NCBI GenBank assembly: GCA_950295325.1
Contig: OX485804.1
Location: 12,028,001 to 12,092,000 of the forward strand
Origin: Polytrichum commune
Taxonomy: Eukaryota > Streptophyta > Polytrichopsida > Polytrichales > Polytrichaceae
Direction of reading: 5' to 3'
Length of the DNA stretch: 64,000 bases
A model generated the notes under the pieces. The model searched no databases. It saw only the letters and a list, made by a program, of their open reading frames with translations, and was not told the DNA's origin. Position 1 is the stretch's first letter, and each line of letters opens with the position of its first letter. Position numbers and translations under genes: made by a program. Positions 23,748 to 36,003 of this stretch are shown piece by piece.

Positions 23748-24414
23748 GGGCCATGACCATGTACTTGTGAGGGCCCTTGATTCTCATCCAAAGACCTTAT
23801 CAATGACATGGTCTGCCAAAATTTCCAACAAGCCTACCATTTGGAAGTGGGTCTAACGCAAATTTCCGGAAACATGAAACTTTACTCATAGTCTGAATCC
23901 ATGTAGACTTGTCATCCACAATACTTTCTTTGGGCCCTCACAAGCCTTCACTTAGGCCCCTACCACATGGGGGGGAGGCAAGGCAGCCTGTCGGGCTAGG
24001 CTTAGGCCTACGGTGGGGGGTGGCACGTCAGCCGCTGCCCCTCACCGTCACCACACTGTGCCGGGAAACAGGGGGAGGCTGCGAAGGAGCTGGGAAGGTG
24101 CCTTCGGGAAAGCGGCAGTAGATTTTAAAAAAAATCAGAGAGCTCCTGCTGATGTGGCCCGGCAGTGAGCAGCTACCAGCCGGAACTGCCTGGTACAAAG
24201 GCAGTGCCGCTCCCCTGTGCCACCTGGGAGTGCCGGGTTGCTGCCAGCCGGTAGTGTGGTGGGTGGCAGGCAAGGTCGGCCAATGGCGGGCACCTGTTCG
24301 CCTTGCCTGCCACCCATATGGTACGGCCCTTACTAGTGTGTAGTGAACTTGGACGGTCTTAGCCTTTTTGACCAATGAGAGATCTTAGAATGCAATGGTT
24401 GGACCTTAGTGGCC
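23748..24414. mobile_element. PIF/Harbinger-like element A with nested insert
   Basis: Begins TAA/GGGCCATGACCATG and ends TTAGTGGCC/TTA. Its right part (GTGTAGTGAACTTGGACGG…ACCAATGAGAG) matches elements B and C below. It is split by a GC-rich insert at 23963-24321. Element B starts at the very next base after the shared TTA (24415-24417). Confidence 0.65.
23963..24321. mobile_element. GC-rich foldback element, Mutator-like candidate
   Basis: 359 bp of strongly higher GC than the surroundings. The ends CCACATGGG…AGGCAAGGC (23963-23984) and GCCTTGCCTGCCACCCATAT (24300-24319) are imperfect inverses. The 9-mers GGCCCCTAC before and GGCCCTTAC after differ by one base and may be a target duplication of Mutator length. 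Open frames on both strands look compositional. Confidence 0.55.
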
Positions 24415-24417
24415 TTA

Positions 24418-25352
24418 GGGCCATTTCACACACAAGCCAAGAGCCGTGACCATGAAATTATGAGAGCCCAAAAAAAAAGTTTCCCAATGCCATCTTAACA
24501 CATGCTAGAGGAAAACATGTCCAAATCAACTTTGCAAGGTTGCACAAACAACACTGAATGTGGTCACCGGTGGTTGGTTGTTGCCAATACTGAGTGCAAT
24601 CTTCATGGCCAGGTCAAAAGCTTGGTGATGGCTCCAACATCGTAGTTTAGTGCCACATGAGTAATGTACGGGTAGGGGTTACCCACTTGGGGTGATGCAT
24701 ACCGCTTGGGCGTTACACCGTAGCTGGCACCGACGATTTCAGGGTTTCAGGGTGCTGTCATTTTCAAACCCTCCTTGGTGATGAGTCCCCGGAATGGGTA
24801 TACATGGGGTGCGCATGAGTCACCCGTGGCAATGTAGTCGTCCTCTGGCAAACCCGCATGGCTTGGACAAGTCGGATGTTGCCACGTTCTTGCAATGGTG
24901 GGGTGGGGTGGGATGGGATGGGTCACCCTCAAGAGGCGGTGGGATGAGTACACCTCCAAAATCATTGTGTGTGGTCATGGATCCTCAAGTGTAGTGTGAA
25001 GTCATATGTGACTGGGATAAACACCATTTCAATGAATTTCTATTCAAGCAGGTCCTCACGCATAATAAAATAAAAAAAATCAATGATTATGAGCATTTAG
25101 AATGCCATGGTCTCCCACTTTTGTGTTAGGCCTACCTCCAAGAAATGGTTTTGGAAAATAGTCCAAGTGACCATGAAACATTATCCATTCAATGCCACGT
25201 AGGAATCCATGTAGACTTTACATCCATCTTGCATTCACACACTCCTATGGTCCCTCAAGCGTAGTGTGAAGCGAACTTGGACCGGCTCCGCCTTTTCCAC
25301 CAATGAGAGTGCTCAAAGTGTACTGGTCATGGGCTCTCAGTCTTGTGTGTGA
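24418..25352. mobile_element. PIF/Harbinger-like element B
   Basis: Starts TTA/GGGCCATTTCACACAC and carries the same ordered blocks as copy C: GTGGTCATGGATCCTCAAGT, AGTGTGAAGNCATATGTGAC, AATCCATGTAGACTTTACAT and GAACTTGGACCGGCTCCGCC. About 400 bp near 24545-24950 is absent from copy C. The last bases of the right terminus are lost, leaving GTGTGTGA/TTA. No transposase frame, so it is non-autonomous. Confidence 0.7.
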
Positions 25353-25783
25353 TTAGAAGTTATTTTCTCGTGGAGTAAGACGGTGCTCAGCCATTTGTGA
25401 TTTCGTGTCGTGTGCATTGTCTCGTATAAGCTTACCATTTCTGTGCACAAGAGTAACGTGGCATCATATCCATTGAATATTTTACTGTTTCATTTAATCA
25501 ATTAGTATTGAGGAGCAGGGGGCCCAGCTGGTGGACTGCGTCTTGGCTTCTGTCTGTGCGTGTCTATAAGTAAATGCGTGTGTTAAATTAGGGTTGCGCT
25601 TTCTTGTGAATTTGGCGTGATTTTGTTGTGGAGAGCGGTGGATCGGGCCGGAGTTGTATGCTGGGAGTTTTGGGCTGGAGTTATGTGCTGAGAGTTTTGA
25701 GCCGGGAGGCGATTTGGTTCTGAAATTGGAGGTGGAGGGTTTTCTGGTGAGGTGCGATTTTAATTTGGACGAGGGGAGTAGTG
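25353..25783 (+). promoter_or_regulatory. Promoter and 5' UTR of F-box copy 1
   Basis: From about 25590 this region matches the sequence before F-box copy 2 (GTTTTGAGCCGGGAGGCG, then TTCTGGTGAGGTGC and TTTTAATTTGGA), so the promoter-proximal part was duplicated along with the gene. The PIF-like element B ends about 430 bp upstream of the start codon. Confidence 0.55.
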
Positions 25784-28700
25784 ATGGCGGCGACGATTGG
25801 CGATGCCGGGGTGGATGCGAGCTCAGGGGAGTTCATCAAGAGCCTGGATGAATCAACGACCATTCAAGTGCTGCAGTACCTGCACAAGATTTCGGACATT
25901 GCGAATGCGTCGCGCGTTTGCCGTTATTGGCGCCGATGTGGTCAGGGAAAAAGAATTTACCTAACATAACTCTTGTTTATTGAAGTCGTTTCTTTGGACA
26001 TTGCATTTCAACCGGTTGGCTTGGAACGGGCTGCTGATGCTGACTTCCTTGGTTCAAACGTTTGCTGTGTGTGCAAAGTTGCATCTGATGTGATCGTGGC
26101 AATTTTTTTAAACATAAGTCGATGTACTGAGAGGTCTGCAATTGCTTTTTTGGTATCTACTAATTAAATCATTCCTTTTGGACCACTATGCACGATTCTG
26201 AAGTTATTTGGCCTGCACTTATCCTCAAGAACAATCATCCCCGGCAGCTGCATGATGCCAAGCAATCCTTGAGTTCATGTTGGGATCACCCATAAACAGA
26301 ACGCTCACTTGACATCGCGAGCTTCCACACTCCCGTTCTAGTCGCATATAGCATAACTCTCAACTTTTTAAATCGGTTCACCATGAAATTCGTCTTAATG
26401 TCTTGCTACTTTGTGAAGAGTTTGTATGCTTGTAGAAGGATGTTTCTATTGACGTGTGTATAGCTATTCAAAGGATTTTACTATTATCCATGATCTGTAA
26501 TAATGTGGACTCTTCTGTTGTGCAAACAGTTATGGAAGGTCAGCTTTGGAAAGGCTTATGTCTTCAAGAGTTTCCGGAAGTGAGGACGTTTCAGGAGGTC
26601 GTTGAGACGGACTTAGCTAGAGATGTAAAAGCAGCTGGTTCAAGTGGCTCATCTTTTCGGCAGAACATAGAGAGCGAGGACCGCATTTACCGACACCTTT
26701 TGAGAGAGCTCGTCCATGGGCCTATCCTGGATACAAGTTGCATAGGGGAGGCGATTGGGGCTTCTAGTACAGACAACTACCCTGGCGAGAGTATAATACA
26801 CACCTTGCATCCATACCCTGAGTACTCTGATCATGCGCAAGCAAACTCATATTGGTCAAGTAGTGGTCAGCGAGATAACAGTGTGCCTGAGACCCTCACC
26901 TACAAGCTGGTGTCCCAGCTCTGTGTTGTGCACGAAGTCCTTATTCGACCATATCAAGGTACATGTTTTGATCTTAGAAACCACAAGACCTCGTACTTGT
27001 CTTTCACCTCCCATGTGTGTCAAGTAAGTGTTGTCATAATAGTTTTTTTCTTCTCCTCACCAAGGGAGAGTTGGCTGGGACAGCTTACTTCCAGTTCAAC
27101 GCACCCATATACTCAGCACAACATGTGCGAATTCGACTCGGCCACGATCTCAACTGCAGTCAGGGAGAGACCAATTCCGTATTGGCTTCTGGTCGCTCTC
27201 CTGTACCTGCCGGTCCTTCTCCCAATGATTATGTTTGGACATATGAGTCCCCCACATTTCCTATGGACCAGGTTCTTTCCCTCAACCTTACAAACATTTT
27301 CATGAATAGACTTCATTTCTTGTGGTGTACGATATGGATGCTGATCTTGTTTTGGTCGGCATAGTATATAACATGGTCCTGTTGTTCCACATGTATGAGC
27401 TTGAAACAACTCAGGCGAAAGGCAGGTAAGACATTCATACCTGGCTAGCAACTCGATCGGAGGGGAAGCATGAAGTGGTCATTCAAGGGTGCAAGAATAG
27501 TTAGTTGTCGGTGCGATAATTTCAGAGCATATTAGAGTGACTTATGTATGAACCACTGGGATTATGTGCATGGTCTTTTCAGGAAGCGGGCAGTCATCAC
27601 AGCTTCGTAAGAGATCACAATTCTGATTATCATGTCTCACCTAACTTTAGAGTATGCACACGATGCTCTCAGGAGCAGATGGTTTTGAGAGCTGCTTGGG
27701 ATGTCCCTGAGCTCATTACGATCTTACGTAACACTTGCTAGTACTCCGTACCCGACACACTCGGTTTGCACAGCTTTTCAAGGGACCAGAGTCCTCATTA
27801 TGCTCTCGTGAAGCTGACTCTTTACACAAACTCCGTTGTTTTGACTGCTGGGCGTATCCAGCATGACGCTCTCAAGAAATCGGTTAAAAAGATCGTGGTC
27901 CTCATAGTGATCGTTTTTGGGAAAGTATCGGGAGCACACGCACACTGCTTAGGGAGCTGATCATCCAATGATTCTCACAGCTTCTTGAGGAGTCACAGTC
28001 CTGTGATGACCTATGTTGTTACAGCTGCTGGAAATTATGCCCATGACTTCATCAGCAAATTGATCAAATGGATTTCACAGCTTCTTACGAGATCACAGTC
28101 CTCGTTACAATTTTTATAGTTACAGCTTCATTGCGGATCTTCATAGTAACAAGAATTGAATCTCCAGAGCCTAGTTTTTATCTAGCGCACCGGCAGCACA
28201 TGCTCCTGAATCATGCTATTTGTGTTTCTGCATTTCGCTATTTGATCAATATTGTATGAATGGAACATTTTGAATTAGGTGAACTCCTTGCAGTCCTTCA
28301 AGTTGCCACGCCCAGTTCTATGTATCGGAGGTGTCATTCAAGTGGAGCTTTTGGGCAGGGTTCAGAAGCAGCGCGGGGATCAGGAGTACTATATCTGGTG
28401 TGTTTTTCCCTAGAATGGCCACTTTTGTGGGTGCATGTTTGGTAAACTTTCCCAACTCATGAGAGGTGTAGACACAGGGTTTCAAAAGGACTTATGTAGG
28501 GAATAAGCTGTAAGGAACTGTTGAAGCATCTCTCAAAGGCAATGGGACTTCTAAACCTCAAACAGTATGGAGCGTTTTAAATGAGTTCATCATTAAAGTA
28601 GTGCCTTAATTAGCGCTCTGTCTTCTCCACTCGAGAAAGATATGTACCAGTGACCACATGTTTCTAGATGCTCGTATATGTATAAACATCTCGAAAAAAA

Positions 28701-28966
28701 AAAATACCTGTCCTGAAAACAAAATAATGTACTCCACTTCACGTAAGCGCATGCTGATACTTGCTGACAAAATTTCATATTGTTGCAGTATATGTCATGT
28801 GAGTGTCCGGGCGTGGCCACTCTTCGATTTTAGAGCTCACTGGAACAGCGACGCGAAGGGGCTATGCCTCGAGTACAGAGGGAAGGCTGAGCTCAATGAG
28901 AAAGGAGCAGAAGTACAGGAAACTTTCACAGATCCTGTGGACCGAGAGAGTGAAAACGCTGATTAG
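25784..28966 (+). CDS. F-box protein, At4g00755-like, copy 1 (shortened C-terminus)
   Basis: Predicted substrate receptor of an SCF ubiquitin ligase. Exons 25784-25940, 26530-26958, 27084-27271, 28279-28397 and 28789-28966 have GT-AG borders and agreeing phases, giving 356 aa. The F-box is about residues 15-70 (TIQVLQYLHKISDIANASRV; …WKGLCLQEFPEV). Later blocks typical of the family are IGEAIGASSTDNYPGESI, ETLTYKLVSQLCVVHEVLIR, YVWTYESPTFPMDQ and RPVLCIGGVIQVELLGRVQ. Exon 5 follows copy 2 up to LEYR, then runs in a different frame and stops after about 30 residues. It lacks the NTLLG block and the acidic tail. In the next frame WTERVKTLIR resembles the copy 2 sequence AFAERIRQVRAIR, which suggests an indel in exon 5. 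Whether the short form works is open. The start is the ATG at 25784, preceded by an in-frame GTG that I did not use. Confidence 0.85.
27272..28278. repeat. Intron 3 of F-box copy 1, internal degenerate repeats
   Basis: The intron holds three or more diverged versions of a segment around CACAGCTTCTTACGAGATCA, CAGTCCTCNTTA and AAATTGATCAAATGG, spaced about 130-180 nt (near 27600, 27770, 27975, 28075). Intron 3 of copy 2 contains the same family, so the repeat predates the gene duplication. Confidence 0.6.
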
Positions 28967-31425
28967 AGCCCAGATATACTTCGAGTCGCCAAATTAACAA
29001 CTAAATCAGGGTCAGTGATCTCAAATTTGTCGACTGAGGTTACTTTGGATGAGTCGATCGACAGTCAATCTTGCAAAGGGCAGGTTTCGACCGCACCCCT
29101 AAAAATAGGTGCTGGGACACGAAATCCCAGAGGTAGTCATCAAACTTAGAGTCCTTGAAAGAGCGTCAGCGTGAAGCTTCATCACAACAAAACTTCTCTT
29201 TGTAATGACCAGGGACATCATATTTTGCCTTGCGATTGTTTAATGAGTACTAGAACGGAAATGTGTCTTGTTGCAAAGGCTCAACAAACTCTTCAGGCAG
29301 TTACAATTCTCCCATCCATATTTGCCACTTGCAGTATAAATTTGCACAACGTGTCAACTAGGTGAACAAGATTGGACTCAGAGAGGTCTTTGATATAGAT
29401 GAGTCTGTGGAAGGCTATCCACTGTTGAAATGCATTTGAGCCCAATTCTTTTGACCTTAAGAACGTCGTCTTCTTCCCTTCGCCTCAACATTTTTGTCAA
29501 TGTCATGGTTCATATCAACCCACTTTCGGAGGACAATGCAACACCCTTCGTCGTTAGGTTGCATCTACATATCGCTCTCCACATTCCACAAAGTCTATAA
29601 ATTTGGACTTGAAAAAAGTACTAACCAACCCTTTGGAGGCTGTGCCTCAAATGTGACTCGGAATTTGTAACATCTACGGAAGCTCATCTGGTAACAAATT
29701 ATGCACAAATTCATTAAGTGTGTAGGATGGACCTTGTTTTAGACAATGCGCTGCAAGTTGTTAGGTAGGCCCTCCTTGTCCCCTCTATATTAAGCTCAAA
29801 GAAAGGAGGGAAACATGTGAACTTGATGAGGTTTGAGCTTGGATCTCTATTTTTTCTAAATGATTTAGTCGGAGTAGGTGACAGGATGCGCATGATGTGG
29901 CTTTGAATTTGTATTAAACTGACAATTTGATTAACATCGATCGGTTAATAGACATTTGATTATGAACGTTGTTAATCCACCTCTCTTATTGAGTCGCTCT
30001 TATATTCGGGAATCATATTTTAATATGGTCGGGTCATTAAACCATATTTCATATGTTAAACGATCTCAAATGCCTTTGTTAGGGTATCAACCAAAAATCA
30101 TGCATTGCAATTGATACAATCATCATCAATCCCAACATGTTCACCAACATGATATCCTATTCTAACATCCATAACATGCATATTTTCTAATTTGGTGTAA
30201 AATAAATTATAGATATCCTAACATATTACTAGTTAGTATTTATTCCGATTCATAGGGGGTGCACTCATTGTTAGAATCAGGAACCACGAGTGTGCATGAC
30301 CCCTAAAATTTGATACCCCTTATATACATGAGTTTATCTCCTTAAAATTGATATACCTACAAATATGTAGCTAGGAAATCCCTCCAAATGCATACATAAG
30401 TGATAAATAAATAAATCATATAGATCCCAATCATATGTATACATGAAAAAAATATCATGTGAAAATATGATGAAAAAACACTTAGCAAGAATATTTATTT
30501 ATGATTGAACACTCGTTGGATGTAACTCATACAAATTTTCTTTCATAATTTAAGTCATTGTAGCCAATGCAATGATGGTTCTTTTCTTTTCTTTTCTTTT
30601 CTTTTCTACCATCAACTGATGTGTCAAATCGTAGGTCCATATTAACCCATTCTTATTATGATATCAACATAACCTTGTTTCCATATTGGAAGGCCGGTCC
30701 TAGAGATTAATTGGGTGTCGATACTTAATCCACATATTCCCAATTTTGCAACGTATCCTATAGACCCTTCCCAAATACCAAGTTTTGATGGTCAATGTTT
30801 CAGCCGAGCAATCCCCCCCCCCCCCCCCCCCCCTCTTTTCTTCACTTTTTCAACTATTGCATGAGAGACAAACGATACCCCACAATCACATATTACTTTC
30901 AATAAAGAATCTTTATCCCTTGCTCTAGATAGTTAAACTTTAGGTTTGACATACAACATACCATACTTGGTTCTAGTAAACCTATCCTTGAAAAATGTGG
31001 AATTAACATGAAGCTCTCGTATTGGATGAGATGTTCATTTAAACCTCTTGTAAATTACCCACTTCATTATAAGTCTATGAGTATCTCTATTATAGAAAGC
31101 AACTATTATTTATATCACAATATGACAACCAACAAATACAACTTGAGGTTGGAGTTCAAAGTTTGGCATTTATAAATCACGGATATAAGCCTAAACGAAT
31201 TATTTTTTATATATGGCTTCATCCTCCAAACTGTTCAGAATAACCTCTAATCTTATATAATTTAGGGTTTGGGTAGAGTTAAGGGTGATGTTGTAATTTT
31301 GGTTTCATTGAAATTGAACATTTTAGTACTTCGATTAATTTTGTATAGATGCTTTTGTACCTAATATTTGGCATATACTAACATTTTTAATCTTATCCAA
31401 ATCAAAACCGGCTATGATATATTAA
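28967..31425. other. Intergenic after F-box copy 1
   Basis: The first few hundred bases are probably 3' UTR. The rest is AT-rich and without a gene. It includes a CTTTT run near 30580-30606, a C21 run at 30813-30833 and a small inverted pair near 30256-30303. Confidence 0.45.
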
Positions 31426-31429
31426 ATAA

Positions 31430-31680
31430 ATAAATAACTATCGTCATGCAATCCGTTTTATGAATTTGAACCCGTTGGTTGTCCTTGCTCAAGAATCCTC
31501 TTGGTGCAGGGTGGGGTTTACTGCTTACCTTGCAGTGGGTGGGCTCTTGGCTTCCTACCTACCTAGCTAGTATTTTTCATCAAATAAAGAGAAGATTTCA
31601 CAGCAGGAATCGAACCCCCAACCACTCCATTCATAAATGGGTATCTCTCCACTATCACCCATTAATTTAGTGTCGTCTCA
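31430..31680 (-). mobile_element. tRNA-derived SINE, copy 1
   Basis: On the minus strand a pol III promoter is visible: an A-box-like GGGTGATAGTGGAGAG and, about 40 nt on, a B-box GGTTCGATTCC (near 31607-31620). The body follows (AGCCCACCCACTGCAAGG, then CCCCACCCTGCACCAAG, ATTCTTGAGCA and GGGTTCAAATTCA). The 3' side ends in a T/A-rich tract. Part copies lie at 35870-36003 and 41407-41552. The combination of a tRNA-like head and an unrelated conserved body defines a SINE. Confidence 0.8.
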
Positions 31681-32182
31681 AACCTATGATATACTAATAA
31701 TAGCATCCATGGTTTCACGATGATTAGAGGTCACCAACAAATATATTTTCTTTTAAATGTTAGATACATGTGCGAACATCATATCATAATTAATTACGTT
31801 AGGATCATGAATTGCATGTTTACTATGTAATTGCATGTCCTCTAACATACACCCAAACATCCTTGATTTCCTAACATTATGACCCTTGAATATCATAAGA
31901 TATTATTCTATGCTTTATTTTACGGTGAATCTTAAACTCATGTCCTCCTAATACTTAATGCTCGTTGTAAACCTCTAGACCTCTAGTAATTGTATAAAGT
32001 GCTTATACAATTTTGAATTACAATAGCAATAATATGGGCATAAATTTTATTATGTATTCTTGTTGAGTTACATCTTATAATTCAATACAAAGGAGAGTTT
32101 TTTTGGGTATGGGTTGATGTTAGAAAAATACAATCGACAATAGACAACAATGCAGTGGATATCCTAACGTGTTATGACTACT
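31681..32182. other. Intergenic, nothing recognised
   Basis: AT-rich, no gene and no clear repeat end. Confidence 0.4.
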
Positions 32183-32506
32183 GTGACACCATAGCAGGTT
32201 CGTTCTTAAATAATTCCCAAAAAAAAAACGAAAAAAATCAGAAATTCCAGGCCATGAAGAACGAAATTATGGAAAATTATATTATGAAAAGAACGAAAAT
32301 CCAGAAAGTTGGGTGAAGCAGACTCTGTTGAAAAAATCAATTTAAGTTGTCATCCCGGTACATCTACTCTGTTCCAAGACGAATTATTTTTTTCCCTCAA
32401 AATAGAAGAACGAATTTCAAAAAATTATATTTTTAGCAAACGAACCTTATTTTTTCAAAAAAAATAAATATTCGTTCGCTAGGTGATGAACCTACTATGG
32501 TGTTAC
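32183..32506. mobile_element. MITE, 324 bp
   Basis: Termini GTGACACCATAGCAGGTTCG (left) and its near inverse (right, reading GTAACACCATAGTAGGTTCA on the other strand) match at about 17 of 20 positions. The interior is A-rich with AAAACGAA-type pieces. No certain target duplication, so superfamily is undetermined. Confidence 0.75.
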
Positions 32507-33018
32507 GGTAATCACACATTGTAAGCTTGATGATAGCTAAACTTGTCGTATATATATTTAAATAGGTTGTGTGTTGATAACTAAAGAAGTCATAATATTG
32601 CAAGAACATAAATTATTTTATATTTTATATGCAAAATTATATGTATTAAATTTTATAATTTTATAATTTTTTTTAAATATTATTCACATTATTCATAATA
32701 GTGGTTTTTTTCTCATCTTTTTTTCTTTGTGTTAACTCTAATTTTTATTCTCATTGATCTTCTTAAGGGTTTTCAACTCTTCTTAAATCCCTTCAACATC
32801 TAAATTAACCTTTGTTGCACTAAAATTATATTACAATTTTTGTACTACAATGTTTTTGTTGACGACCTTCAAAATATAGTCGTTGTAGCTATTGTATTGG
32901 CTCATGTAAGTGTGCAAATGATGTCATAATCTATTGGTTCTTGGAGGTCTTTTTGGCAAACTCTTTGAAAACGGATTCTTCCAAGGATTCGACTTCTTCT
33001 ATGTCTTGTTAATCTCTT
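32507..33018. other. Intergenic, nothing recognised
   Basis: Very AT-rich stretch without supported features. Confidence 0.4.
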
Positions 33019-33020
33019 TA

Positions 33021-33632
33021 CAGTAATCTCCCACTTAAGTACGCACTTTGAACCTGAGCCGTTGGTGCGCACTTAATTGGTAGGTGCGTATTTTATTTAT
33101 ATTGCTTTCTGGACCCTCTAATTCGATGAATCGCAACAGGAAACGGATGAAACCTGAAGCAAATTGCTCGACCACAGCCCAACAATGTGAAATCATTACA
33201 TAGTTGAGCAAACCGAACACACCGAGCAAGCGGGCACTGGGGCGGGAGTATGAAGTTAGTGAAGGCACCATCCGGAAAGTTTGGGACATTCAAGAGAACT
33301 TACTACAACGAAATCCAACTTATCGAGACATTTGTTGAATCTGATAGTGCTACCGACTTCAAAGGCTTTGAAGCTCTACACAACATCGACGACCAATTGC
33401 TATGCTCTAATGTTCAAAAGGAAGTTGAACAGATGTATGATGAACTATGAAAGTCATTTGAGATATTTCAGTGAAACATTAACAAACTGACATTGAATTT
33501 CAACTGTAAAAAATTCATGCATTTGTGGCAAATGTCTTTGCATGACATGTTCAAACAATAAAGTATGAACCTTAATTTTTGTCAAAAAAATTGCGTACTT
33601 AAACATGTGCGTACTTAAGCGAGAGATTACTG
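33021..33632 (+). mobile_element. Pogo-type non-autonomous transposon, 612 bp
   Basis: Ends CAGTAATCTCCCACTTAAGT and the inverse of the right end match at 23 of the first 25 positions. Both sides are flanked by TA (33019-33020, 33633-33634), the target duplication of Tc1/mariner-pogo elements. Inside, one plus-strand frame reads RALGREYEVSEGTIRKVWD (about 33225-33285), which looks like a helix-turn-helix of a pogo-type transposase. The rest of a transposase is absent and neighbouring frames are closed, so this is an internally deleted derivative. Termini resemble those of the larger element at 8950-10300. Confidence 0.85.
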
Positions 33633-33634
33633 TA

Positions 33635-35869
33635 ATGCATGTAGCTTTCAAATGATTGATTTTGTCCATTGAATATTTCGATGTCTTGATCTCCGTCCAC
33701 GATTTTGGTTTAACTACTCATGGTTCAACGTCATAAACATAAACTACAAACAAATATCATACTTAAGCATTTTTTTCGGTACGAAACAATTTAGTTGAAT
33801 AGAATTTGCATCCCAAACAGCCAACATCCACTCATATTCCATATTGGCCGTTGTCTCATTGTCCAGTCCGCTATTGCATGTGGTTGTTAGTTTTCTCATT
33901 CTTGGGTTTGTTGCAACATGATAATTGTAGGATTTGTTTTGTGACAGATGATTTTGCACGATAGATGGTACAAATCACGTGTGGGCTTATCTCTATGTAT
34001 TCGTAGACTTATCTCTCTGTCCCTCGTGCTTTGTTGTGTAATCAAATGCAGTGTGTCATATTTTACACTTATCAATTACAATGTAGCCTAAGCATATTCA
34101 TATCCTATAACCGTCAAGCCGCCAATGGATGTTGAAAATAACAATGTCGATTTTGAAAAGAAAGAAAGAAAAAATATCTACATTTTATATGTGTTTCAAA
34201 ACGGGTTTCAAGTCCATATTTAATTTCATATGAAATATTGTTTGCAATTTGAAATTGTATTCTTCCAATATTGCGTTCACTATCATCCACAATTGAATAA
34301 ATTCGTTCAAAACTTGAAATTGAAATAAAATATTTCATTCATATTAAAAAAATATTACAATAAATAAAAATTCTTAAAGAAATAAAGCAATTTAAAAATT
34401 CAAGGACTAAAAAATACTCTAACAATATTTTAAGTAGTATTAATACTTTATGGTTCGTTTACTTATTGGAAAAATTGCGGGCATTTTCTCGTAAAAATCC
34501 ACAAACAACATAAACCATGAACAAACATTCTTAATCAAAGACTATGAAATGAAAGAAAAACATCCTTAACGAGGCATACAAAATGTAATAATACTTAGTG
34601 TGAAAGTACTAAAACAGAAAGGAACAATACATAGTTGCCACAACATAATTGAAAAAGGCCCACACGCTAAGAAAAATGCCAAAATACAAAATTTCAAGTG
34701 GCCAAACTCCAAAAAGAAACAATGTTTACTTAATGAACTATGATGTACCAATATAGCAAGTGTGGGCACAAACCACAATGAGGATCATGTGGCAATTGGA
34801 TATAGAGCACCAACACTGTCGATCACACAAAGTTGCATGGTCACAACAGGATCGAGAGAATTCACTATCAAGAACAAAAATGTTATTATCAAGGAGAACA
34901 AGGTCGCTGTCAAGAAGAGCGATGTCACAGATTGATGGTAGTGTACACACCTCAAAGAAAAATTGGCTTGGAGCTTGAACGATGTACACAAATAACTTAG
35001 AGATGTAGCAAAGATGTGCCAAAAATAAAATGCAATGCACAACTAAGAAGGCAGAATCCTAAACCCACAAAAGAAAAGCGACAAATCTAAACTCACACAT
35101 CTAAAGCAATAAATCTTGAGATTCACAAATTCAAAATAATGAATCTAAGCTTACAAGTTGTGCCAAAAAAATAAAAAAATAAAAATCTAAGCTTACAAAT
35201 TTAAAAATCCACGAGCTTAAAAACAACAATTTGATGTTCTTAGAGAAGTGATGAGATGCAAAGAGGTGAGCAAAAGAGCAAGAATGCAACCACCACCATG
35301 AACATGAAGTAAGATAAATGAAAAGAAGGTTAAGTGCAAGCTTACAAGGTCCTCATAGTTAGTGGATCTAGTTTGAAGGTGGGGTAGCCCAAGAGGTCTC
35401 TCTTTCACTAACCCTCGTGACTTGGACTATTGATCTTAGCTATCTCAAAAGGTGAAAATAAAATAAGAGTCAAGACAAGAATTGTTCACATCATTGTTCA
35501 CTTAGGCATTATTTCAATCATTCCATTCTAATAATATCAGCGAGAGTTATTCACCCAAAATTACAAGGTTTAATCTATTAGTAAGAAAGAATAAACATGG
35601 TATAGTTCAGAATACTATTTGACTTATTCCCAGCCCCACTCAACCTACAGTGATCGTTGAATAATGTTATGGTCAACCAATGGAGTGCTCAACGTTATAG
35701 TATCAATGAGGCTCTGAACCTGCATTTTCGTTGTTGCTTGAGGCAAATAAGACTTAACCAAATTATGACCCACACCCAAAGCAAACAAATATCCACTCTC
35801 AAGGACATACAATATTATACAAAAACCTTACACATCATCATTTTTTGAACAAGAAGTCCAATGAAAAAA
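33635..35869. other. Intergenic, nothing recognised
   Basis: AT-rich. Short frames near 34738-35042 and 35217-35408 on the minus strand show no motif or coding bias. Between 35060 and 35220 a short phrase around AATCTAAGCTTACAA recurs three times. Confidence 0.4.
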
Positions 35870-36003
35870 GAGAAAAAAAAAAAAAAAAAAAAACAGCGTT
35901 GGGCAATCCAATGTGAATTTGAGCCCGTTGGCTTTACCCTGCTCAAGAATCCCCTTGGTGTAGGGTGGGGTTTACTGCATGCTTTGCGGTGGGTGGGCTC
36001 TTG
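35870..36003 (-). mobile_element. tRNA-derived SINE, copy 2 (3' half)
   Basis: The minus strand matches the body of the SINE at 31430-31680 (GAGCCCACCCACCGCAAAGC, ATTCTTGAGCA, CGGGCTCAAATTCACA) but lacks the tRNA-like head. It ends in a long T run (the A run at about 35874-35893 on the plus strand). T-rich 3' tails are known for some plant SINEs such as p-SINE1. Confidence 0.75.

Noticed and set aside
24028-24375. A 115-codon minus-strand frame
   Set aside because: It runs across the borders of the GC-rich insert and of the PIF-like element, so it cannot be an old coding region.
28969-28997. Extending copy 1 of the F-box gene in the next frame
   Set aside because: The alternative frame ends within 10 codons and lacks the conserved C-terminal block, so I kept the in-phase stop at 28966.
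31600-31680. A tRNA gene suggested by the A and B boxes
   Set aside because: There is no cloverleaf acceptor stem, and the head is joined to a body shared with other copies, which is a SINE structure.
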